Shown here: positions 42,567 through 51,433 of the stretch, in pieces | How the letters are laid out: each line of letters begins with the position of its first letter | Numbering within the stretch: the first letter of the stretch is position 1 | Assembly (NCBI GenBank): GCA_038237625.1 | Contig: JBBRYM010000003.1 | Coordinates: 186,001 to 250,000, forward strand | Length of the DNA: 64,000 bases | Source of the DNA: JAWVFM01 sp038237625 | GTDB taxonomy: Bacteria > Actinomycetota > Thermoleophilia > Solirubrobacterales > 70-9 | Reading direction: 5' to 3' | Notes under the pieces: generated by a model | Told to the model about the DNA's origin: nothing | Seen by the model: the letters and a program-made list of their open reading frames with translations, nothing else | The model's database searches: none | Program-made: the position numbers and the translations under genes

Positions 42567-43933
42567 CAGGGCTCCTCTTCTTCGGTCGCGTAATAGACGT
42601 TCTTGACCTCGGTGTAGGCATCGAGCGCGTCGGGCCCGAGCTCACGGCCGACGCCGGACTGCTTGAAGCCGCCGAACGGCGTAGCAACGCGCACCGAGGT
42701 GTTGGAGTTGATCGACACGACGCCGGTCTCCATCGCGCGCGCCACCCGCAGCGCCCGCGCGCCGTCGCGGGTCCAGACCGAGCCCGACAGCCCGTAGACG
42801 GTGTCGTTGGCAAATGCGATCGCCTCCGCCTCATCGGCGAACGGGATCACGCAGGCCACGGGCCCGAAAATCTCCTCGGCAGCCGCCCGGTCGTTGTTCG
42901 ACACCGGCGCGAGGACCGTCGGCGGAAACCAATAACCGGGCCCGTCCGGCGCCGAGCCACGGATCGCGACCGGCGAGTCCGGCTCTAGAAAGGACGAAAC
43001 CGTCTCGCGATGGGAGGCGGAGATGAGAGGCCCCATCTGGGTGGCCTCGGCCAGGGGGTCGCCGACACGAATCGCCTCGACCGCCTCCTCCAGAGCTTCC
43101 ATGAACCGGTCCATCGCCGAGCGTTCGACGAGGATCCGCGAGCGCGCGCAACAGTCCTGGCCGGCATTGCCGAAGACGGCGCCCGGCGCAGCCGCAGCGG
43201 CCCGATCGAGATCGGCGTCGGCGAAGACAACATTCGCGGACTTGCCCCCGAGCTCGAGGGTGACCATCTTGATGGTGCCCGCCGCCCCCTCGGCGATTCC
43301 CCGCCCGACCTCGGTCGAGCCCGTGAAGGCAATCTTGGCGACGTCGGGATGCTCGACCAGGCGCGAGCCACAGACCGAGCCCGGTCCGGCGACCACGTTC
43401 AGGACGCCCTCGGGCAGACCCGCCTCGAGAGCAGTCCGCTCCAGCTCCAGCGCCGTGAGCGGCGTGAGCTCCGCCGGCTTCAGCACGACGGTGTTCCCCG
43501 CCGCGAGCGCGGGCGCGACTTTCCACGAGGCGATTACCAGCGGAAAATTCCAGGGGACGATGAGGCCGACGACCCCGAGTGGCTCGCGGAAGGTCATGTC
43601 GACGCCGCCGGGGACGGGGATGGTCTTGCCCAGTAGGCGCTCCGGGGCGGCGGCGTAGTAGCGGAAGGTCTCCACCACCATCCTCATTTCGCCCCGCGCG
43701 TCGGCGATCGGCTTGCCCGCGTTGCGGGCCTCGAGGGTCGCGAGCTCTTCGGCCTTTGATTCCAGCGCGTCTGCCAGGCGCGAGATCAGCCGCGAGCGCT
43801 CCCCTGGCGCCAGGTCACGCCAGGGTCCGAACGCGGCCTTCGCCCGTGCGACTGCGACGTCGACCTCCTCGGTCCCGGCCCGCGGGACCTCGGCCATGAC
43901 CTGCTCGGTCGCGGGTTCGATTACCGAGATCAC
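42566..43933 (-). CDS. NAD(P)-dependent aldehyde dehydrogenase (PuuC-like by context)
   Basis: 455 residues. Catalytic positions: PWNFP (Asn), TLELGGKSAN (Glu), GQDCCARSRI (Cys) and EEIFGPV. A PFGGFKQSGVGRELG motif near the C-terminus fits the gamma-aminobutyraldehyde / betaine aldehyde group. In gamma-glutamylated putrescine catabolism this step oxidises gamma-glutamyl-aminobutyraldehyde. Overlaps the upstream hydrolase gene by four bases, so it is co-translated. Broad specificity in the family means the exact substrate rests on context. Confidence 0.88.
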   Translation of the reverse strand: MISVIEPATEQVMAEVPRAGTEEVDVAVARAKAAFGPWRDLAPGERSRLISRLADALESKAEELATLEARNAGKPIADARGEMRMVVETFRYYAAAPERLLGKTIPVPGGVDMTFREPLGVVGLIVPWNFPLVIASWKVAPALAAGNTVVLKPAELTPLTALELERTALEAGLPEGVLNVVAGPGSVCGSRLVEHPDVAKIAFTGSTEVGRGIAEGAAGTIKMVTLELGGKSANVVFADADLDRAAAAAPGAVFGNAGQDCCARSRILVERSAMDRFMEALEEAVEAIRVGDPLAEATQMGPLISASHRETVSSFLEPDSPVAIRGSAPDGPGYWFPPTVLAPVSNNDRAAAEEIFGPVACVIPFADEAEAIAFANDTVYGLSGSVWTRDGARALRVARAMETGVVSINSNTSVRVATPFGGFKQSGVGRELGPDALDAYTEVKNVYYATEEEEP

Positions 43934-44682
43934 GCCCGCGCCCCTGTCGCTTGCCTGCTGGTCGCTGCTCGCTGCTTGCTGGCCTCGACGAACGACCCGA
44001 CCACCCTGCTGCCCTCCTGAACTTCGGGGTGCCAGAGGACGCCGAGGACGAACTGCTTTCCGGGCAGCTCGATCGCCTCGACGAGGTCGTCGGGCACCGC
44101 CCAGCCGACCGCGACCAACCCCTCACCAAGACAGTCGGCGCCCTGGTGATGGTGCGACTTGACGGTGATGCGCTCGGCGCCGGCTGCCCGAGCAGCGAGC
44201 GAGCCGGGCTCGAGGCGCACGTCGTGCTCGCCCTGAAAGGTGCCGGGGACCTGACGATGCAGATCTCCATCCAGACGGTCGGGGAGGTGCTGTTCGAGCG
44301 TGCCGCCAAGAGCGACGTTCAGCAACTCGAAGCCGCGACAGATGCCCAGTACCGGAAGGTCCCGCTCAACCGCCGCGCGGCAAAGCGCCAGCTCGAACCG
44401 GTCCCGCTCGGGAAAGCCCGCGTACGTCTTTGGATGCGGCTCGGCGCCGTATGCGGCGGGATCGATGTCGTCACCTCCGGGAACCAGCAGACCGTCGAGG
44501 AGCTCCAGCCAGGGCTCGGGCTCGTCTTCCGCATGGTCGTCCGGTGGCAGCTGCACCGCCAGCGCCCCGGCGGCCTGAACAGCTCGGGCGTAGGCGAGGG
44601 GGTTGAGGGAGGCGACGTCGTCCCACGGGCCCCACCGAGCACGTTCGAGCCCGGCGCAGATGCCGACGACCGGCCTCGGCAC
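43930..44682 (-). CDS. puuD: Gamma-glutamyl-GABA hydrolase-like class I amidotransferase (PuuD-like)
   Basis: 250 residues from GTG 44682. It has the peptidase C26 layout: N-terminal VVGICAG, LLVPGGDDIDPAAYG, nucleophile GICRGFELLNVALGG and the His-Glu pair in WHPEVQ. VKSHHHQ is a typical gamma-glutamyl hydrolase segment. It removes the glutamyl cap from gamma-glutamyl-GABA. Its start overlaps the ligase stop by one base (TAGTG). The neighbouring glutamine-synthetase-like gene makes the assignment strong. Confidence 0.85.
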   Translation of the reverse strand: MPRPVVGICAGLERARWGPWDDVASLNPLAYARAVQAAGALAVQLPPDDHAEDEPEPWLELLDGLLVPGGDDIDPAAYGAEPHPKTYAGFPERDRFELALCRAAVERDLPVLGICRGFELLNVALGGTLEQHLPDRLDGDLHRQVPGTFQGEHDVRLEPGSLAARAAGAERITVKSHHHQGADCLGEGLVAVGWAVPDDLVEAIELPGKQFVLGVLWHPEVQEGSRVVGSFVEASKQRAATSRQATGARA

Positions 44683-46010
44683 TAAAGCCTCTCGAACCCG
44701 CGGAAGCGCTCCCAGTCGGTGACAGCGGCTTCGAAAGCCTCCAGCTCGATCCGGGCCCGATTCAGATAGTGCTCGACCACCTCCTCGCCAAAGGCCTCCT
44801 TGGCGACTGTGCTCGAGCCGAACACGTCACGCGCGTCGTACATCGTGTGCGGGACGCGCGGCTTGTCGGATTCGTACGCGTTGCCTGCGAACGCCGGCTC
44901 CAGCTCGAGCTGGTTGTCGATCCCGTGCAGCCCGGCGGCGATCATCGCGGCGAGTGCCAGGTAGGGGTTGACGTCGGCTCCCGGCAGGCGGTTCTCCAGG
45001 CGCTTCGACTGCCCGTGGCCGACGACCCGCAGCGAGCACGTGCGGTTATCCACGCCCCAGGCAACTGCTGTCGGAGCGAAGGACCCGGCCGCGAAGCGTT
45101 TGTACGAATTGATCTGGGGCGCGAAGAACAGCGTCAGCTCGCGCAGGCAGGCGAGCTGGCCGGCGAGGAAGTGCTTGAAGGTTTTCTCGTCGTCGGCGAA
45201 GACGTTACCTCCGCCCTCGTGCTGTAGCGAGCAATGAATGTGGCACGAGTTGCCCTCGCGCTCGTTGAACTTCGCCAGGTAGGTGATCGCGTAGCCCTCC
45301 TGGGCGGCGATCTCCTTGGCACCGGTCTTGTAGATCACGTGGTCGTCGGCGGTCGCCAGCGCCTCGCCGTAGTGGAAGTTGATCTCGTGCTGCCCGAAGT
45401 TGCACTCGCCCTTCGAGTTCTCGACCCGCATCTCGGCAGCCATCATCTCTTTGCGGATCCGATGGAGCAGCGGCTCGACCCGCGCGGTGCCGAGGATCGA
45501 GTAGTCGACGTTGTAGAGATTGGCCGGCTCGAGGTCGCGGTAGGCCTTCTTCCACGCCTCCTCATATGTGTCGTTGAAGACGATGAACTCGAGCTCGGTC
45601 CCCGCGAACGCCTTCCAGCCGCGCTCGCTGAGCCGGGCGAGCTGCTTGCGGAGGATCTGCCGCGGCGAAGCGACCACGTCTTTGCCGTCGAGCCACTCGA
45701 GGTCGGCGACCAGCAGCGCTGTTCCGTCGTGCCATGGGATCCGCCGCAGGGTGTCGAAGTCGGGCTTCATCACGAAGTCGCCGTAACCGCGCGACCACGA
45801 GGACATTGCGTATCCGTCGACCGTGTCCATGTCCACATCCACCGCGAGTAGGTAATTGCAGCCCTCGGCGCCGTGCTCGACGACGTCGTCGAGGAAGTGG
45901 GCTGCCGTCAACCGCTTTCCCTGCAGACGGCCTTCCATGTCGGCGATGACCAACACCACCGTGTCGATCTCACCGTCCTTGATCGCCTTCTTGAGCTCGT
46001 CGAGCGTCAT
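44682..46010 (-). CDS. Glutamine-synthetase-family ligase (gamma-glutamylputrescine synthetase-like)
   Basis: 442 residues. The beta-grasp N-terminus is short (IADMEGRLQGKRL). The catalytic domain has GTELEFIVF (metal Glu), GQHEINFHYGEAL, GNSCHIHCSL, and the adenylate-site RFAAGSFAPTAVAWG and NRLPGADVNPYLALAAMI. It lacks the C-terminal adenylylation Tyr segment of housekeeping GlnA. With a permease upstream and PuuD/PuuC-like genes downstream it most likely joins glutamate to putrescine or another amine (PuuA/GlnA3-type). Glutamate-ethylamide or other amine ligases cannot be excluded. Confidence 0.88.
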   Translation of the reverse strand: MTLDELKKAIKDGEIDTVVLVIADMEGRLQGKRLTAAHFLDDVVEHGAEGCNYLLAVDVDMDTVDGYAMSSWSRGYGDFVMKPDFDTLRRIPWHDGTALLVADLEWLDGKDVVASPRQILRKQLARLSERGWKAFAGTELEFIVFNDTYEEAWKKAYRDLEPANLYNVDYSILGTARVEPLLHRIRKEMMAAEMRVENSKGECNFGQHEINFHYGEALATADDHVIYKTGAKEIAAQEGYAITYLAKFNEREGNSCHIHCSLQHEGGGNVFADDEKTFKHFLAGQLACLRELTLFFAPQINSYKRFAAGSFAPTAVAWGVDNRTCSLRVVGHGQSKRLENRLPGADVNPYLALAAMIAAGLHGIDNQLELEPAFAGNAYESDKPRVPHTMYDARDVFGSSTVAKEAFGEEVVEHYLNRARIELEAFEAAVTDWERFRGFERL

Positions 46011-46053
46011 CCGTCCGAAGCTGTTCGCCGGCGCTTCGGTTTGCCGGCCGCCA

Positions 46054-47670
46054 CTAGTCCGCCGTGACCTCGTCCTCTTCGAGGGTTCGAATCGGCCCCT
46101 TGTAGTGATTCTTGGCGGACACGCGGTACCAGATCCCGAAGATCAGGGGCAGCAGGATCGCGAATGGCGTGTAGTTCACGGCGCTCGCATCGAACCCTGA
46201 GTTCCAGGGCAGCCCTGTGGGCGCGTACGGTAGGTCAAGAGCGAACACGACCAAGACCACGAACGCGATTGCGAGGGTGTTGACCAGCCTGTAGCGACTG
46301 CCGAGGTTCCACGGGCCCGGCTCGAAGGAATCGCCCTTCCGCATCCTCAGGAACACCGGAATTATGTAGGCGAGGTAGAGACCGACAGTGCAGATTCCGG
46401 TGAGTGCGAAGAACGCATACGGGATATCGTTCTTGCCAAAGAGCGCCGGGATGGCGATCACCAGAGAGGCCACGGAGACGGCGATCACGGCGTTGAACGG
46501 CACCTTGGCGCGGTTGACCCGGCGGAAGATCTCCCAGCCGGGCATTCCACGGTCCCGCGAGAACGCGTACCAGGTGCGGGAAGCGCTGGTCAGACCGGCC
46601 GCGCCACAGAACAACTGGCCGATCACGGCGATCAGGATCACCAGCTTGGCGGCCCAGATGTGGTTCGCCATCGCGGTGGTGAAGATCGTGCCGGCGTAGC
46701 CGAGGGCGCCTGACACAGCGTTCTCGTGTGTGGCCGCGAACAGGAACGCCAGCAGGACGAACCATCCGATCACGGCGGACCAGAAGACCGAGCGCCAGAC
46801 GCCCTGTGCGGCGGCCGTCGCCGCCCCACGGGTCTCCTCCGCCGTGTGCGCCGAGGCGTCGTAGCCCGTCTGCGTATACATCGTCAGGAGGAAGCCGACC
46901 GGCAACACGAGGAACCAGAACCCAAGGCTCGAAGTGGAGCCGCCAAAGGCACCGTTGTTGTTGATGCGGTGACCGAACACCCAGCTCACACTCTGATGTT
47001 GGTCTGGGACGAAGATCAAGATCGCGATGACCACCGCGACGCCGATCAGGTGCCAACCGACGGAGATGCCGTTCATCAGTGCCAAGAAACGGTCAGCGAA
47101 GATGTTCACCACCGTGTAGAGGACGAGGATGAGGAAGAACAACAGCCAGGTCTCGGCGAGGATGTGGCTCGTGTCGCCGAAGTTGATTCCGAAGATGTCG
47201 ACCGCGTAGAGCCCGAGCAGCGTGTTCAGGAAAATTGCCGCGCCATAGGCCACTGAGGCCACGATCCCGATCAGCCCGACGATGTTGAACCAGCCGGTCA
47301 TCCAGCTCCAGCCTGCACCGCCCAGGTCGTTGGCCCACCAGTAGGGCCCGCCGGCGGTCGGGAACTTCGAGGTCAGCTCCGCCATCGACAACGCCACCAT
47401 GAGCACGAAGGCGCAGAGGACCGGCCAGCCGATCGACACCGCGATCGGACCGCCGTTCTGCCAGGCGAAGGAGAACGTGGTGAAGGTCCCCGCGAGGACC
47501 GAGATGATCGTGAACGAGATGGCGAAGTTAGTGAACGCGGACCAGCCGCGATGGAGCTCCTGCTTGTAGCCCATCTCGGCGAGTTGGCGCTCGTCCTCCC
47601 CCATCGGCGCGACCGCTCCAGCCGCTGTGGCTCCACTCGATTCTGGAGCTGGTCCTACGTCTTCGGCCAT
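46054..47670 (-). CDS. APC-family amino acid/polyamine permease
   Basis: 538 residues. Twelve or more membrane helices start after a 35-residue tail (WSAFTNFAISFTIISVLAGT). The substrate-binding glycine-rich helix 1 and the helix 6 region (YTQTGYDASAHTAEETRGAA) match the amino acid/GABA permease group. First gene of the operon, 44 bases before the ligase gene. Likely imports putrescine or a related amine for the pathway; specificity is inferred from context. Confidence 0.9.
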   Translation of the reverse strand: MAEDVGPAPESSGATAAGAVAPMGEDERQLAEMGYKQELHRGWSAFTNFAISFTIISVLAGTFTTFSFAWQNGGPIAVSIGWPVLCAFVLMVALSMAELTSKFPTAGGPYWWANDLGGAGWSWMTGWFNIVGLIGIVASVAYGAAIFLNTLLGLYAVDIFGINFGDTSHILAETWLLFFLILVLYTVVNIFADRFLALMNGISVGWHLIGVAVVIAILIFVPDQHQSVSWVFGHRINNNGAFGGSTSSLGFWFLVLPVGFLLTMYTQTGYDASAHTAEETRGAATAAAQGVWRSVFWSAVIGWFVLLAFLFAATHENAVSGALGYAGTIFTTAMANHIWAAKLVILIAVIGQLFCGAAGLTSASRTWYAFSRDRGMPGWEIFRRVNRAKVPFNAVIAVSVASLVIAIPALFGKNDIPYAFFALTGICTVGLYLAYIIPVFLRMRKGDSFEPGPWNLGSRYRLVNTLAIAFVVLVVFALDLPYAPTGLPWNSGFDASAVNYTPFAILLPLIFGIWYRVSAKNHYKGPIRTLEEDEVTAD

Positions 47671-47795
47671 GTCGTTCCTCCTCCGTGCGCTCTTGCCAGC
47701 CGTCCTCAGATTCGAAATGGTGTGATGATCGAACCTATGGACTCCGCGACCCTATCGCGCCTAGCGGACGCGTGTCAACCGGTTGTTTGAGCGGA

Positions 47796-48938
47796 ATGCC
47801 GGAACGAGCGCTGGACACGGAAGTGGCGGTCATCGGCGCCGGTGTGGTGGGCTGCGCCACAGCGCTCGCGCTTGCCCGCTGCGGCGTCCCGGTCGCGCTG
47901 ATGGAAGCCGAGCGCGAGCCCGGCCTGGCGGCAAGCGGCACCAACTCGGGCATCCTCCATACGGGCTTCGACTCAACTACTGGGGAGCTCGAGACGGAGT
48001 TGATCCTGCGCTCCGCCGAGCTCCGCGATCCCGTGCTTGAGGCGCTCGACGTGCCTGTACTTCGCTGCGGGGCCCTGATGCGCCCGGTCAACGACCGGGA
48101 GCGCTCTGCGGTGGCCGGCCTGGCTCAGAACGCGACCCGCAACGGTGTCGAGGCATCGCTGCGCGACGACGGCGCGCTCGATGTGCCGGGCGAGTCGATC
48201 ACCGACCCGGTCGCCTACACGCTTGCACTGGCGGCTGCCGCTGAGCGGCACGAGGCCGTCCTCCTCACCGAGTTCCGTGTGGACGCGGTGAGGGCGGCGT
48301 CCAATCGCGTCGAGATCGGCGCGACGGACGGACGACGGCTCGCCACCCGAATCGCGATCAACTGCGCGGGCCTCGGCGCGGGCGCCGTCGCACGGCTTGC
48401 CGGCGACTCGTCGTTCGACGTCTACCCGCGCAGGGGCGAGTTCCTCGTCTTCGACCAACCGGCCGGTGAAACCCTCGACCGGATCCTGCTCCCCGTTCCG
48501 ACCAAGCGAACCAAGGGCGTGCTGGTCTTTCCCACGATCGACGGCAAAGTCGTGGCGGGGCCGACGGCCATTGACCAGGAGGATCCGTCCGATTGGTCGG
48601 TGCGCCCCGAGGCAAGGGATGAGATCCTGCCGAAGGCGAGCGCGATGTACCCACCGTTGGAAAACGCCCAGCCGATCGCCGCCTACGCGGGGCTGCGGCC
48701 CGCCGGCCGGGGGGTCAACTACCTGATCGGAGCGTCCGCGGCGTGTCGAGGGCTGATCAACGCAGCGGCGATCCGCTCGACCGGATTGACGGCGTCGCTG
48801 GGAATCGCCGAGCGGATCGTCACCATCGTCTCGCAGCTGGGCGTATCGCTTGGAGAGGAGGCGCCGCTCGCTAGTGGTGAGTCGCCGGCGTCTTCCGGGC
48901 CATGGTGGAGCCGGACAGCGAGGTACCGGGGGGCATGA
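47796..48938 (+). CDS. FAD-dependent oxidoreductase, glycerol-3-phosphate-dehydrogenase/L-2-hydroxyglutarate-oxidase-like
   Basis: 380 residues from ATG 47796. FAD-binding GAGVVGCATALALAR with the following acidic strand end (LMEAE), then the DAO-family SGTNSGILHTGF segment typical of GlpA/L2HGDH. INCAGLGAG and FVYPRRGEF-like strands support the fold. Overlaps the kinase gene by four bases (ATGA). The kinase partner suggests it oxidises glycerol-3-phosphate. It is not a PuuB, which has a different N-terminal pattern. Divergent from the permease gene across 125 bases. Confidence 0.85.
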   Translation: MPERALDTEVAVIGAGVVGCATALALARCGVPVALMEAEREPGLAASGTNSGILHTGFDSTTGELETELILRSAELRDPVLEALDVPVLRCGALMRPVNDRERSAVAGLAQNATRNGVEASLRDDGALDVPGESITDPVAYTLALAAAAERHEAVLLTEFRVDAVRAASNRVEIGATDGRRLATRIAINCAGLGAGAVARLAGDSSFDVYPRRGEFLVFDQPAGETLDRILLPVPTKRTKGVLVFPTIDGKVVAGPTAIDQEDPSDWSVRPEARDEILPKASAMYPPLENAQPIAAYAGLRPAGRGVNYLIGASAACRGLINAAAIRSTGLTASLGIAERIVTIVSQLGVSLGEEAPLASGESPASSGPWWSRTARYRGA

Positions 48939-50383
48939 GCCTGCTGCTGGGCATCGATGAAGGGACCTCTGCCGTCAAGGCCGTGCTGTTCGACACCAAC
49001 CTGCGGCCCGTAGCCGAGGCTCGGCGCGAGAAGCCTCTGGTTCACCCGAAGCCGGGCTGGGTCGAGCAGGATCCGGCGATGGTCCTCGACGTCGTCGTCG
49101 ATGCAGTGGCCGAGCTGCTCCGCGGAGCCGATGAGGAAATCATCGCTTGCGGGCTCGACCACCAGGGCGAGTCGGTGCTGGCCTGGGACGCTGAGACGGG
49201 GCGGCCCCTGACCCCGATCATCACCTGGCAGGACAAGCGCTCGCAGGAGGTTCTCGACCGGCTCGAGTCGGAGGGCACAGCCGAGAGGGTCCGCGAGCTG
49301 AGCGGCATGCCGCTGGATCCCTACTTCTCCGCCGGCAAACTCACCTGGCTCCTCGAACACGACAAGGCGGTGGCTAAGGCGCGCGACGCGCGCACCCTGC
49401 GGCTCGGCACTGTCGATTCCTTCCTCTGCGATCGCCTCGGCGCCGGCTTTGCCACCGATCCATCCACCGCCTCACGGACCCAGCTCGGCGCCCCCGACTG
49501 GGACGGCGAGCTCTTGGAGACGTTCGGTGTGCCGCGCGAAACCCTGCCCGGCATCGCCGACACGGCAGGCGACCTCGGCACCCTTAGCCACCCCTCGTGG
49601 CCGGTCGAGATTCCGCTGCGCGCACGGTGTGTCGACCAGCAGGCCGCGCTCGCGGGCGCAGGCTGCGTGGAGCCCGGACGCGTCAAGGCCACGTACGGCA
49701 CTGGGGTTTTCGTCCTCGCTCACGCCGGCGACGAGCGACCCCACCCGGAGGGCGGCCTGCTGCCCACGGTCGCCTGGCGCGTCGCCGGTCGGGTCGAATG
49801 GGCGATCGACGGCGGGGTATTCACCGCGGGTGCCCTGCTCGAGTGGCTGAGCCGCGACCTCGGGCTCGCGGCCGACCCACCGGCGCTCGCCGCACTCGCC
49901 GCCTCAGTCGAGGACGCGGGTGGAGTGCGCGTGCTCCCGGCGCTCGCCGGAGTTGGCGCGCCGTGGTGGAAGCCCGAGGCCCGCGCGGTCATCTCCGGGA
50001 TGACGTCTGGGACGCAGCCCGCACACGTGGCTCGCGCTGCCCTGGAATCGATCGCCTGGCGTGTCGCCGACGTCGTCGAGGCCGTGCGCGAGAGTGTCAC
50101 GGTCGAGGTGCTGCGGGTCGATGGCGGCCTCACGCGTGACCCGACGCTGCTCCAGCTTCAGGCGAACGCGGCCGGCATCCCGGTCGAGCGCGGCGCGGTC
50201 GACGCGACCGTGGCCGGCGCGGCGGCCCTCGCCGCGGTGGGCGCCGGCCTGTGGGGGTCTACCCGCGAGATCGCCGAGCGCATCCCGGTCGGGGATCGCA
50301 TCGAGCCTGAACGCGACAGCGACTGGCGCCAGACGGAGCACGCCGCCTGGCGCCAGTTCGTCGAGCGGGCAGTCGAGCTCTGA
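48935..50383 (+). CDS. glpK: Glycerol kinase-like FGGY carbohydrate kinase
   Basis: 482 residues from ATG 48935 (MSLLLGIDEGTSAVKAVLFD); the open frame to 48902 is excluded by the ATGA overlap. FGGY features: the phosphate loop DEGTSAVKAV, ITWQDKRSQE, YGTGVFVLAHAG, GGVFTAGALLEWL and the ATP-site VLRVDGGLTRDPTLLQLQAN. Glycerol kinases have WQDRR with Arg where this has WQDKR, so glycerol is the best guess, not a proof. Acts with the overlapping flavoprotein gene. Confidence 0.85.
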   Translation: MSLLLGIDEGTSAVKAVLFDTNLRPVAEARREKPLVHPKPGWVEQDPAMVLDVVVDAVAELLRGADEEIIACGLDHQGESVLAWDAETGRPLTPIITWQDKRSQEVLDRLESEGTAERVRELSGMPLDPYFSAGKLTWLLEHDKAVAKARDARTLRLGTVDSFLCDRLGAGFATDPSTASRTQLGAPDWDGELLETFGVPRETLPGIADTAGDLGTLSHPSWPVEIPLRARCVDQQAALAGAGCVEPGRVKATYGTGVFVLAHAGDERPHPEGGLLPTVAWRVAGRVEWAIDGGVFTAGALLEWLSRDLGLAADPPALAALAASVEDAGGVRVLPALAGVGAPWWKPEARAVISGMTSGTQPAHVARAALESIAWRVADVVEAVRESVTVEVLRVDGGLTRDPTLLQLQANAAGIPVERGAVDATVAGAAALAAVGAGLWGSTREIAERIPVGDRIEPERDSDWRQTEHAAWRQFVERAVEL

Positions 50384-50596
50384 GACCCCGGCCAACCCGC
50401 GCGCCCGGGCCTCAGCCCTCAGAGCGTGACCGCCTCGGCCTCCTCGACCACCGTCGGGCGAGCGACGGACGTCCTCTGGACCCTCAACCGCCCTGCTTCG
50501 TACTGGCTCTTCACCCAGGAGGGGGTTGGAGCGCAGGCGAATACGAGAAATGGCTTGGCAACATTTCACCATCGCCCAGCTGCTGCGGGCTCCGGC
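50384..50596. other. Intergenic gap between glpK-like and GntR genes
   Basis: No ORF with protein-like composition, no tRNA and no clear terminator hairpin with a T-run. It separates two convergent genes and probably holds their transcript ends. Confidence 0.4.
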
Positions 50597-51319
50597 TTAA
50601 GAGACCGCGGTCGGTAGAAGGAGCCCGGCGAGGATGTGCTCGGTGCCCTCGATGTGCTCGCGCATCAGGGCCACCGCCTTGACGCCCTCTCCATGGCGCA
50701 GGCACGCGACGATCCGGCGGTGCTGCTCGTTCGAGTGAGTCAGCACCTGCTCGGGGTGGGCGATGATCGAGATCAGGCCGCTCATCTGCCCCTGAACCTC
50801 GGTCATGGCCTCGACCAGCCGCGGGGAGCGCGCAGCCTCGGCGATGCCGATGTGAAAGCGGATGTCGGCGCGGCGATAGTCCTCGAAGTCCTCGGACGCA
50901 GCCATCCGGTCCACCAGCTCATCCAGGCGCACGAGATCGCCGGCTTTGGCGCGCTCCGCCGCGAGAAGCACCGCGCCCGCCTCGACCGCGACCCGGTGAT
51001 CGAGGGTGGCCCAGGCCGCCTCCGAAAGGCCCGTCTCGCCGGTCGTCGCCAGCGGCGGCTCGGAGGCGACGAAAGTGCCGCCGGTTCGCCCCCGCCGCTG
51101 GGTGAGATGGCCGCTCTGCTCCAGCGTCGTGAGGGCCTGGCGCAGCGTCGAGCGTGAGATCTGAAGCTCGTCGGCGAGCTCCCGCTCCGGCGGCAGGCGA
51201 CTGCCTGGCTGCAGGAGCCCGAGGCGAATGGCGGTACCCAGGCGCTCGACGGTCTCTTCGAACATCGTCGGCGCGCGCACCGGCTTGAACACGGCCGCAA
51301 CAGCAGCCTCGCGCTCCAT
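50597..51319 (-). CDS. GntR family regulator with FCD ligand domain
   Basis: 240 residues from ATG 51319 (MEREAAVAAV). The GntR winged helix (LPPERELADELQISRSTLRQ, then ALTTLEQSGHLTQRRGRTGG) spans residues ~35-85. The all-helical FCD domain follows, with metal/ligand residues in DIRFHIGIAEAARS and HPEQVLTHSNEQHRRIV. Such proteins repress catabolic operons and release on binding an organic acid. The nearest catabolic genes are the glpK-like pair and the permease operon, so it may control their divergent promoter (47671-47795). Target inferred from position. Confidence 0.87.
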   Translation of the reverse strand: MEREAAVAAVFKPVRAPTMFEETVERLGTAIRLGLLQPGSRLPPERELADELQISRSTLRQALTTLEQSGHLTQRRGRTGGTFVASEPPLATTGETGLSEAAWATLDHRVAVEAGAVLLAAERAKAGDLVRLDELVDRMAASEDFEDYRRADIRFHIGIAEAARSPRLVEAMTEVQGQMSGLISIIAHPEQVLTHSNEQHRRIVACLRHGEGVKAVALMREHIEGTEHILAGLLLPTAVS

Positions 51320-51433
51320 GGCGGCTACCGTAGCGCGGCCGAACGCCGCCGAGGCCAGTCTGCGACGAAGCACCCCTAGCGGAGTCAGACCCCTTTAGGT
51401 GCGATTCCGTCGCACTTGTTTAGTGTCAGCGCC

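Noticed and set aside
47796..48938. Flavoprotein as the missing gamma-glutamylputrescine oxidase (PuuB)
   Set aside because: N-terminal SGTNSGILHTGF pattern and the overlapping kinase gene fit the GlpA/L2HGDH group; it is also transcribed away from the Puu-like operon.
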